Assembly: GCA_963707015.1 (NCBI GenBank)
Contig: CAVPOO010000002.1
Coordinates: 62,001-126,000 of the forward strand
Reading direction: 5' to 3'
Source of the DNA: CAVPOO01 sp963707015
GTDB lineage: Bacteria > Pseudomonadota > Gammaproteobacteria > Thiohalobacterales > Thiohalobacteraceae
Length of the DNA stretch: 64,000 nt
Below the pieces are notes generated by a model. That model saw nothing but the letters and a program-made list of their open reading frames with translations. It was not told where the DNA came from and searched no databases. This document shows positions 33,735 to 40,867 of this stretch, one piece after another; the first letter of the stretch is position 1; each line of letters begins with the position of its first letter. The translations under genes were made by a program, and so were the position numbers.

Positions 33735-35015
33735 TTAAAGACGTGCGTCGACCTTGTCGCGCGGGAAAATACATTTGACGTCGAACAGAACCGAGTCCGG
33801 CTTGCAGAACCCGCGCACCCGATCAACACCCATATCGATGAACTGGCGGTGCGCGACCGCGACGATCACGGCATCATAGGTGTTGAGCCCGGGTGCAGCA
33901 ATGGGGTGGATGCCGTATTCCCGGCGCGCCTCGTCCGGATCCACCCAGGGATCATGCACCACGACGTTGGCATGACAGCCTTCCAGTTCCCGGATAACAT
34001 CGACAACGCGGCTATTGCGCAGGTCCGGGCAGTTCTCCTTGAACGTCAGCCCCATGACCAGAATATTCGCGCCGACGACGTGTATGCGCCGCCGAGTCAG
34101 CAACCTGACCACGCGCTCTGCGACATAGGTACCCATACTGTCATTGATGCGACGCCCGGCCAGGATCATCTCGGGATGGAATCCGATCTCCTGCGCCTTG
34201 TGGGCCAGATAGTAGGGATCGACACCAATGCAATGCCCGCCAACAAGCCCCGGCCGGAACGGCAGAAAATTCCATTTGCTCCCCGCCGCCTCGAGCACTT
34301 CCAGCGTATCAATGCCCAGCTTCTCGAAAATGAGCGCCAGTTCGTTGATCAGCGCAATATTCACATCACGCTGGGTATTCTCGATCACCTTTGCCGCTTC
34401 CGCCACACGGATAGTGCTCGCCTTGTAAGTACCGGCGTCGATCACGCTCGCATACAGACTGTCCACAAACGCGGCAGCCGCGGCGGTCGACCCCGACGTC
34501 ACTTTGGGTAAGGTCTTTACACGGTGTTGCGGGTCACCGGGATTGATCCGCTCCGGGCTGTAGCCGATGAAGAAATCCTCGTTGTAGCGCAGCCCTGACT
34601 CGGCCGCGATGATGGGCACACACACCTCTTCGGTGGCCCCGGGGTAAACGGTTGACTCGAAGATAGCGAAGTCACCCCGCGCAATTACCCGCCCAATCGT
34701 ACGACTCGCCGCTTCCAGGGCGGAAAAATCCGGCCGTTTGTGGCAATCGACGGGTGTCGGCACCGTAGCAATATAGACATTGCAGGCCTGGATATCGTCG
34801 GGGTTGGAGGTAAAGCGCAGATTGCCGGCCGCAGCCAGTTCCCCGGCATTCACCTCCAGGGTAAGGTCACGACCCGAGACGAGGTCCGCAATACGCTGCT
34901 CGCTGGCATCAAAAGCAACCACCGGGTAGTGCTTGCCAAATTCGACCGCCAGCGGCAGACCCACATAGCCGAGACCGATAACAGCGATCTTCGCATTCTC
35001 CAGCGTCTGCATCAT
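33735..35015 (-). CDS. UDP-N-acetylhexosamine/UDP-glucose dehydrogenase (TviB/WbpA type)
   Basis: About 426 residues. Three domains of the UDP-glucose/GDP-mannose dehydrogenase family are visible: NAD-binding IAVIGLGYVGLPLAVEFGK, the central helix NTQRDVNIALINELALI, and the catalytic GLVGGHCIGVDPYYL with its cysteine. The C-terminal domain contains VMGLTFKENCPDLRNSR. The sequence resembles TviB-like UDP-GalNAc dehydrogenases more than Ugd. The frame is open to 35150; the conserved N-terminus starts at tandem ATGs (35015, 35012). The gene follows dnaQ by 22 bases. Confidence 0.88.
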   Translation of the reverse strand: MMQTLENAKIAVIGLGYVGLPLAVEFGKHYPVVAFDASEQRIADLVSGRDLTLEVNAGELAAAGNLRFTSNPDDIQACNVYIATVPTPVDCHKRPDFSALEAASRTIGRVIARGDFAIFESTVYPGATEEVCVPIIAAESGLRYNEDFFIGYSPERINPGDPQHRVKTLPKVTSGSTAAAAAFVDSLYASVIDAGTYKASTIRVAEAAKVIENTQRDVNIALINELALIFEKLGIDTLEVLEAAGSKWNFLPFRPGLVGGHCIGVDPYYLAHKAQEIGFHPEMILAGRRINDSMGTYVAERVVRLLTRRRIHVVGANILVMGLTFKENCPDLRNSRVVDVIRELEGCHANVVVHDPWVDPDEARREYGIHPIAAPGLNTYDAVIVAVAHRQFIDMGVDRVRGFCKPDSVLFDVKCIFPRDKVDARL

Positions 35016-35037
35016 GGGCTCGGCCGCAAGCGGGGGA

Positions 35038-35775
35038 TCAGTGCACCTGATCGTCACCCAGGCGTTCAAGCCGATGCCATACGCAGGCGCCGCCACACGC
35101 CTTGTCGATGGCCTCGAGCCGCGCGCGGTGATGCGCAAGTTCGGTATCATCCGCCCTGATCACCCGCAGTGCGTCGCGATCGCCGGATACGCGCCGGGTG
35201 TTCTCACCCGGGCCGGGCCGGCCAGTGCCTGTCTTGGCATCCAGCGAAAGACTGACCTGCCCCCCCGTCATCGCGAGATAGACATCCGCCAGGATTTCGG
35301 CATCCAGGAGTGCGCCATGCAGCTCACGGCCGGAGTTATCAACCGAATATCGCCGACACAAGGCATCCAGGTTGTTGCGCTGCCCTGGGTGCATTTCACG
35401 CGCCAGTGCCAGGGTATCGAGGATCGAACAGTGGTCCTCGATACGGCCCAGGTCCTTATCCAGCAGCGCCAATTCGTGGTTGATGAATCCCACATCGAAA
35501 GGCGCATTATGGATGATCAGTTCGGCGCCCCGGACGAAACACAGAAAATCCTCCACAACATCCGCAAAACGTGGCTTGTCAGTGAGGAACTCATTGGTGA
35601 TCCCGTGCACCTCCATCGCGCCCTCATCGATGGCACGATCCGGCTGCAGGTATTGATGAAAGCTGTTCTGCGTCTGCCGCCGGTTGACCAGCTCCACGCA
35701 ACCGATCTCGATGATCCGGTGTCCCTGTGTCGGCTCGAGACCTGTTGTTTCAGTGTCGAGTACAATCTGCCGCAT
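35038..35775 (-). CDS. dnaQ: DNA polymerase III epsilon subunit (3'-5' exonuclease)
   Basis: A 245-residue proofreading exonuclease. ExoI motif is DTETTGLEP at the N-terminus, ExoII is HNAPFDVGFINHEL, and ExoIII is HGALLDAEILADVYL. The frame is open to 35883 across repeat R1, but the protein begins MRQIVLDTETTG at 35775, with AGGAGA about twelve bases upstream. The order rnhA then dnaQ is common in gammaproteobacteria, here separated by R1 copy C. Confidence 0.95.
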   Translation of the reverse strand: MRQIVLDTETTGLEPTQGHRIIEIGCVELVNRRQTQNSFHQYLQPDRAIDEGAMEVHGITNEFLTDKPRFADVVEDFLCFVRGAELIIHNAPFDVGFINHELALLDKDLGRIEDHCSILDTLALAREMHPGQRNNLDALCRRYSVDNSGRELHGALLDAEILADVYLAMTGGQVSLSLDAKTGTGRPGPGENTRRVSGDRDALRVIRADDTELAHHRARLEAIDKACGGACVWHRLERLGDDQVH

Positions 35776-35833
35776 CGTTCGTCGCTTCTCCTGAACCTGT
35801 TTTTTCCCATTCATAGGGCTCGGTGGTGCATTT

Positions 35834-35997
35834 TTAATCTGATGCTGACGGATAGTATGGCCACGGAATCCACGGAAAAACACAGAAAAACCGAACAGCC
35901 ATTAGAATTTTTTCCGTGTCCTTGCGTGGATTCCCTGGCTAAAAAAATACTGGCACCCAGCTTGATCTGCCAGCATCCGTTACTATCAAGTTGAAAA
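35834..35997. repeat. Palindromic repeat R1, copy C (uninterrupted, empty MITE site)
   Basis: About 164 bases between dnaQ and rnhA. Arms CCACGGAATCCACGGAAAAA and TTTTCCGTGTCCTTGCGTGG face each other, with outer ends TTTTTAATCTGATGCTGACGG and an inverted counterpart ending TTGAAAAAG. The single TTAG at 35902-35905 corresponds to the point where copy A carries the MITE, so this copy preserves the empty site. Confidence 0.8.
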
Positions 35998-36077
35998 AGT
36001 CTACCACTGCATACCGGGCATGCAGGCGTGCTCGTTTGTACGTCTGAACACCATGACGAAATGAATCGGGCGGGTTA

Positions 36078-36518
36078 CTACCTCAGTTCATCGATACCCC
36101 GGTTCGCCAGTTGATCGGCGCGTTCGTTTTCCGGGTGACCGCTATGGCCCCGCACCCAGTGCCACTCAACCTGGTGTTGGCTGACGACGGCGTCAAGCCG
36201 CTTCCACAGATCAACGTTCTTTACCGGCTTGCGGGATGCCGTTGTCCAGTTCTTCTTCTTCCAGTTCCCCAGCCACTCCGTAATGCCCTTCTGTACATAG
36301 GTGGAATCCGTCGTGATGCGAACCCTGCAGCGTCGCTTGAGCGCCTCCAGGGCCTGAATCGCCGCCGTCAATTCCATACGGTTATTGGTTGTTTCGCGTT
36401 CTCCCCCGTAGAGCTCACGTTCGCGGCCGTTGAACCGCAGAACAGCGCCCCAGCCTCCGGGTCCCGGGTTACCTCGACAGGCCCCGTCGGTGAATACTTC
36501 CACTGTACCGTCACTCAA
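36078..36518 (-). CDS. rnhA: Ribonuclease HI
   Basis: A 146-residue RNase HI that degrades RNA in RNA-DNA hybrids. Catalytic residues are visible in FTDGACRGNPGPGGWG (first Asp), NNRMELTAAIQAL (Glu), TDSTYVQKGI (Asp) and HPENERADQLA (last Asp). The frame is open far upstream within the methyltransferase. I chose the TTG at 36518 because GGAG lies eight bases upstream and it starts just before the first beta strand. Confidence 0.93.
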   Translation of the reverse strand: MSDGTVEVFTDGACRGNPGPGGWGAVLRFNGRERELYGGERETTNNRMELTAAIQALEALKRRCRVRITTDSTYVQKGITEWLGNWKKKNWTTASRKPVKNVDLWKRLDAVVSQHQVEWHWVRGHSGHPENERADQLANRGIDELR

Positions 36519-36519
36519 A

Positions 36520-37311
36520 TCAAGAACTCCGCGGGCTGGGCGCCGCCACACCGGCGCCCAGCACCCCGCGTCGCGGGCGCCAGCGGGGACGAATCGGCGT
36601 GAGCGTGAAGACGCGCTTGCGTGCCAGCAACTGATAGCCTGCCGCCGGGAGCGGCCATCCACGCTGCCCCAGCCGTTCGATGACGACGAGCCGATCGAGC
36701 GCAGCGGCATTCTGCACGGGCGGACGATAATACAGGTTTCGTACCTCGAGCACATCAAATCCGAGTAGTGCGAGCCAGTCCCTGATGCGTGTGAGTCCGA
36801 GAAACGGCATGCACCAGGGTGCCTGGCCCCGCCATCCCGTGACCACACGCCACAGTCCCCACAGGCTGAATGGATTGAAGCCGAGAATGATCACGTGACC
36901 CTCCGGAATCAGACAGCGATCCACCTCGCGCAGGACCTGATGGGGGTCGCTACTGCGTTCCAGCACATGGGGCAGGACTATGACATCAAGACTGTCGGTC
37001 TCGATCGGCAGGGCGGTGGACAGCCCGGCCAATGAGGGCGCTGCCCCGCCCTCACGCGCGCCATCCAGCTGGATCTTGTGGGGTATGCGACAGGAATCCA
37101 GGGGATCGGCCGCCCAGGGCGGCTCAATCAGGAGCACGTGGTAACCAAACAGATTGGCCATGGCATCGCGCACCGCGCCAAGCTCTTCTACCGCCAGAGA
37201 CTGGCCGAGCGGCGATTCGTACCAGGCGCGGAGACGGCCACAGAGCGATTTGTCTGGCGATGCGCTGGATAACTCAGCCCTGTTGCCGCTACCCATAGTA
37301 CGGCTAAGCAT
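36520..37311 (-). CDS. SAM-dependent methyltransferase (type 11)
   Basis: About 263 residues. The SAM-binding N-terminal motif is diverged, but LPIETDSLDVIVLPHVLERSSDPHQVLREVDRCLIPEGHVIILGFNPFSLWG is a clear Methyltransf_11 C-half. This gene is often found between gloB/mltD and rnhA in gammaproteobacteria; its substrate is not established. The frame extends to 37590, overlapping the mltD-like gene. ATG at 37311 is preferred (37296 is the alternative). The stop is one base from the rnhA start. Confidence 0.82.
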   Translation of the reverse strand: MLSRTMGSGNRAELSSASPDKSLCGRLRAWYESPLGQSLAVEELGAVRDAMANLFGYHVLLIEPPWAADPLDSCRIPHKIQLDGAREGGAAPSLAGLSTALPIETDSLDVIVLPHVLERSSDPHQVLREVDRCLIPEGHVIILGFNPFSLWGLWRVVTGWRGQAPWCMPFLGLTRIRDWLALLGFDVLEVRNLYYRPPVQNAAALDRLVVIERLGQRGWPLPAAGYQLLARKRVFTLTPIRPRWRPRRGVLGAGVAAPSPRSS

Positions 37312-37423
37312 ACCGGAAACCTGGCATCTTTTCTGCTTACCTATACGCCAACGAAGCCCCCGGTTGACCGTGCCAGGACTTGCTGTCAGCATGCGTCGAC
37401 CGGGATCGAATCCAGCCAGACCC

Positions 37424-38971
37424 ATGACAGTGATGAGATCGATACGCATCGGATTTTTCTCGGTATTTCTGTTGGCTGCCCCGCCGCCTCTGTCCGCCAT
37501 TGGCATTGATACGAATGCCGCAAACACTGCATTCGACCCGGCCATTGCGTTGGCCGCGCGCGAGCGGTCAGCCACCATCTGGCCGCACATGCGCGCAGGC
37601 TTCGCGCTGCAAACGGCGGATAACGACCGCGTCGCGCGGCATGTCAGCTGGTTCCAGAAGCACCCTGATTACCTCAAGCGTGTCATGGAGCGGGCGGACA
37701 TCTATCTCCACCTCGTCCTTGAGGAGGTACAGGCGCGCGGCCTGCCTGCCGAGATCGCCCTGCTCCCGGTTGTGGAAAGCAGTTTTCGGCCCTTTGCCTA
37801 TTCACACGGCCGTGCAGCGGGCCTCTGGCAGTTCATCCCAGGCACCGGAAAACGCTTTGGCCTGAAACAGAACTGGTGGTATGACGGCCGCCGCGATGTG
37901 CTCGCATCGACCCAGGCAGCGCTCGATTATCTCGAGTATCTCCACGACCACCTCAAGGGAGACTGGCTGCTGGCCCTGGCGGCCTATAACTCCGGGGAGG
38001 GTACCGTCAACCGGGCTGTACAAAAAAATCGCAAGGCAGGAAGACCAACGGATTTCTGGCACCTGAAACTGCCGCGCGAGACGCGTGACTATGTGCCCAA
38101 GCTGCTGGCGCTGCGCCGCATCATCGAGACGCCAGAGGCCTACGGTATCCAGCTGGAGCCCATCGCGGATCAACCGAGACTGACGACCGTCGAGACGGGT
38201 GGTCAGATTGATCTCGCGCTGGCCGCGGAACTGGCTGACATCTCACTCGATACGGTCTATGAGCTGAACCCGGGGTTCAACCGTTGGGCAACCGATCCCG
38301 AGGGCCCCCACCAGTTGCTGCTGCCCATCGCCTCGGCGGAAGTGTTCCGTGAAAGGCTGTCTGAATTGCCCCCCGATGCGCGAATCCAGTGGGCCCGACA
38401 CAAGGTTCGTCGTGGCCAGACTCTGAGTCATATCGCGCGACAGCACGGCACCACTGTCGCCGTCCTGCGCGACGTGAACGAGCTGCGCAATGATTCGATA
38501 CGCGTTGACCAGTATCTAATCATTCCTGTGGCGCGCAAGAACCTGGACCAGTACGCCCTGTCGGCTAACGAACGACGACGAAAAGTCAGATCGCAGCGAC
38601 GTTCCGGAACCAAACTGGTACACACAGTAGACCAGGGAGATACGCTCTGGGATCTGTCACGCCAGTACAAGGTGAAGGTTCGGGAGCTGGCACGCTGGAA
38701 CGCAATGGCCCCGGGCGATCCGCTGCGGAAAGGCCGAAAGATCGTCATCTGGCAGCAGCCGCCGGCCACAGCGGCTGCGGGTCGCGGCTCAGCCCTGCAG
38801 TCCATTCACTATACCGTCCGCAAGGGTGACTCGCTGGCCCGCATATCGCGGCGTTTCAAGGTTACCATCAATGACCTTGTCAAATGGAACGGGATCCCCC
38901 GCAACGCCTATCTGCGGCCAGGCCAGCGACTCAAACTGTATGTGGATGTTACCGAACAGGCAGACAGCTGA
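37424..38971 (+). CDS. mltD: Membrane-bound lytic murein transglycosylase D-like, three LysM
   Basis: A 515-residue periplasmic transglycosylase. The N-terminal signal is MTVMRSIRIGFFSVFLLAA. The SLT domain spans about residues 95-230 with the catalytic glutamate in LLPVVESSFRPFAYS (about 118) and AAGLWQFIPGTGKRFGL. Three LysM peptidoglycan-binding repeats start near 326, 399 and 463. The frame is open back to 37154; ATG at 37424 was chosen because it begins the signal peptide. The gene is divergent from the methyltransferase, with 112 bases between them. Confidence 0.92.
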   Translation: MTVMRSIRIGFFSVFLLAAPPPLSAIGIDTNAANTAFDPAIALAARERSATIWPHMRAGFALQTADNDRVARHVSWFQKHPDYLKRVMERADIYLHLVLEEVQARGLPAEIALLPVVESSFRPFAYSHGRAAGLWQFIPGTGKRFGLKQNWWYDGRRDVLASTQAALDYLEYLHDHLKGDWLLALAAYNSGEGTVNRAVQKNRKAGRPTDFWHLKLPRETRDYVPKLLALRRIIETPEAYGIQLEPIADQPRLTTVETGGQIDLALAAELADISLDTVYELNPGFNRWATDPEGPHQLLLPIASAEVFRERLSELPPDARIQWARHKVRRGQTLSHIARQHGTTVAVLRDVNELRNDSIRVDQYLIIPVARKNLDQYALSANERRRKVRSQRRSGTKLVHTVDQGDTLWDLSRQYKVKVRELARWNAMAPGDPLRKGRKIVIWQQPPATAAAGRGSALQSIHYTVRKGDSLARISRRFKVTINDLVKWNGIPRNAYLRPGQRLKLYVDVTEQADS

Positions 38972-39034
38972 ACCCGGCACTCGACAATCACTCGCCTCAC
39001 CACCCGCTTATCACCCCAGCCACCGCGGTCGGAC

Positions 39035-39048
39035 TTGATCCAGATCAT
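39035..39048 (+). promoter_or_regulatory. FNR-like site upstream of the PhyH gene
   Basis: TTGAT-CCAG-ATCAT, one mismatch from TTGAT-N4-ATCAA, about 120 bases before the dioxygenase start at 39166. It is a plausible position for FNR-family control; no matching -10 was confirmed. Confidence 0.3.
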
Positions 39049-39165
39049 CACCTTGCCTGACCGTACCCGGCATGGCCCTGTCAGGGGGTATAATGCGCTT
39101 TGAGCGGGCCGGCGGCGGCAACCGGACCCCTGCCCGCCAACAGACAGGACTCATTCGATACGACC

Positions 39166-39975
39166 ATGTCCCCGCGCACCGTTTTCGACGATCGTGACAG
39201 GCCGAAGCCGCCTCTGTTCAGCGACGCAGAGCGGGAGGCATTTTCCCGCAACGGTTATATCACCGTTCGCGGGCTGGCCGATCAGGCACTCTGTCACGCG
39301 ATGCGCACCGTCGCAAATGAACACCTGGCTCGGCGCATTGAACCCGTGGAACTTGAGACCGATCTGCATTATCCGGGCGCGCCGGTCTCGGCGGCATCGG
39401 AGGGTGGCAAAACGATCCGGCGTTTGCTTCAGGCCCAGGGGCGACATCCTGTCTTTACGCGCTGGCTGACGTCTGCACCCCTGACGGGCCGGCTGCGCCA
39501 GCTGCTGGGTCCCAAGGTCATCATGCCACTGGCGCATCACAATTGCATCATGACCAAGCAGCCACATTACAGCAGCGAGACCGGCTGGCACCAGGACATC
39601 CGTTACTGGTCATTCGAACGCCCTGAACTGATTACGGCTTGGCTGGCTCTCGGTAACGAGACACCGGAAAACGGCGGGCTCAAGATTATTCCGGGCACGC
39701 ATCGCCTGTACTTCGATGCCGACCGACTGGATGCGGGGAGTTTCCTGCGTGACGACCTGGCAGAGAACCAGGCGCTGATCGACACTCACATCGATGTCAT
39801 GCTGCAAGCCGGCGATGTACTGTTCTTCCATTGCCGGACCCTGCACGCCGCCGGCCGCAACAGGACTGAAGAATTGAAACTTTCGGTCGTGTTCACCTTC
39901 CGGCCTGCCGACAACCTGCCACTGCCCGGGACGCGTTCGACCTCGCTGCCCGAATTGCTCATCGCGGCGGATTGA
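39166..39975 (+). CDS. Phytanoyl-CoA dioxygenase (PhyH) family protein
   Basis: A 269-residue Fe(II)/2-oxoglutarate oxygenase. The iron ligands are in GWHQDIRYWS (HxD, about residues 142-144) and FHCRTLHAAGRN (second histidine, about 226); the arginine of HAAGRNRT probably binds 2-oxoglutarate. The substrate is unknown. The frame is open to 39100; the first ATG at 39166 is preferred, without a clear ribosome site. It is convergent with dsbB, with MITE copy D between them. Confidence 0.85.
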   Translation: MSPRTVFDDRDRPKPPLFSDAEREAFSRNGYITVRGLADQALCHAMRTVANEHLARRIEPVELETDLHYPGAPVSAASEGGKTIRRLLQAQGRHPVFTRWLTSAPLTGRLRQLLGPKVIMPLAHHNCIMTKQPHYSSETGWHQDIRYWSFERPELITAWLALGNETPENGGLKIIPGTHRLYFDADRLDAGSFLRDDLAENQALIDTHIDVMLQAGDVLFFHCRTLHAAGRNRTEELKLSVVFTFRPADNLPLPGTRSTSLPELLIAAD

Positions 39976-40094
39976 GGCGGCAATCACGATGTCGGCCACG
40001 CGCGGCTGCGCCGCGTCGATGGTTCGGTTACAGGGTGCGCCCTGCGCGACCGGCAAGCATTATTACGTCAGCTATTTTCAGGCCCCAAGGGCCT

Positions 40095-40221
40095 TGGCCC
40101 GCATCTCTCACCGGGCGTCGGCAAACCCACGTGGAGCACCGAGGTAATGAATAGAGCGCAGGTCAGGATTAAAACCGAGTGTTTTCGGCCCTTGCTTATA
40201 CCAGTGAAAAATGCGGGCTAA
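40095..40221. mobile_element. MITE copy D, internally deleted and degraded
   Basis: About 127 bases. The left end GCCCGCATCTCTCACCGGG and the right end CCAGTGAAAAATGCGGGC are diverged terminal repeats. Between them is GAGGTAATGAATAGAGCGCAGGT-like sequence, also found near one end of copies B and C. The right end meets CTAA at 40218-40221, which contains the TAG stop of dsbB on the minus strand. It lies between convergent phyH-type gene and dsbB. The left target duplicate is not preserved. Confidence 0.65.
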
Positions 40222-40733
40222 TCTGATCGTCTGAGCAGCTGCACCAGCACCAGAACCGCCAGCCCGGCAAAAAGAATCAGCGTTTGCTCGGGAATGCTCA
40301 GACCGAGAAACGTCCACTGGATCTCAGCACATTCGCCGGAACCCTGCAGTACGCGTCGCAGGGTTTCATTCAAGGGCAGGGTATCAAGCATGTAGGACAG
40401 GCTGGCACCGCACTCCGGCACCTCATCCGCCGGCAGGTGCTGTAGCCAGACATGGCGCCCTGCCACCCCCATAGCGCCCGCCACAAGCAGCAGATTAAGA
40501 AACGCATAGAACCGCTGGCCCACTCGCCCGGGGTTGTGCAGTACGGCAAGAAGAAACACCAGACCGATACCAGCCAGCAACAGGCGGTCAATAATACACA
40601 GCGGACAGGGTTCGAGATAAAGCGTGCGCTCAAAATACACAACCGCAATCAGCAGTGACGCGACGACCACCAGCAGGCCAAGGCCATTCACCAGCCGGGA
40701 GCTCACAAACCATCCACTTGCCGATCTGTTCAC
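40218..40733 (-). CDS. dsbB: Disulfide bond formation protein DsbB
   Basis: A 171-residue inner-membrane protein with four helices. It re-oxidises DsbA and passes electrons to quinone. The first redox pair is EPCPLC; the second is formed by VPECGASL and SGECAEIQ in the second periplasmic loop. The frame is open to 41000 through unrelated sequence. GTG at 40733 has AGGGAAA about six bases upstream and starts the protein just before the first helix. The stop TAG coincides with the edge of MITE copy D. Confidence 0.92.
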   Translation of the reverse strand: MNRSASGWFVSSRLVNGLGLLVVVASLLIAVVYFERTLYLEPCPLCIIDRLLLAGIGLVFLLAVLHNPGRVGQRFYAFLNLLLVAGAMGVAGRHVWLQHLPADEVPECGASLSYMLDTLPLNETLRRVLQGSGECAEIQWTFLGLSIPEQTLILFAGLAVLVLVQLLRRSD

Positions 40734-40867
40734 CGCGTTTCCCTGTCCCGCAGCCTGGCTCGCGCCCGCCGCCTTCTCGCTTGCAGCGCCGGCCTGACGC
40801 TTGCGCCCCGCTGGCCCGCGCCAGAAAGCGATACCCCGGACCCGCTGCGGCTTGTATTGCCGATCAC

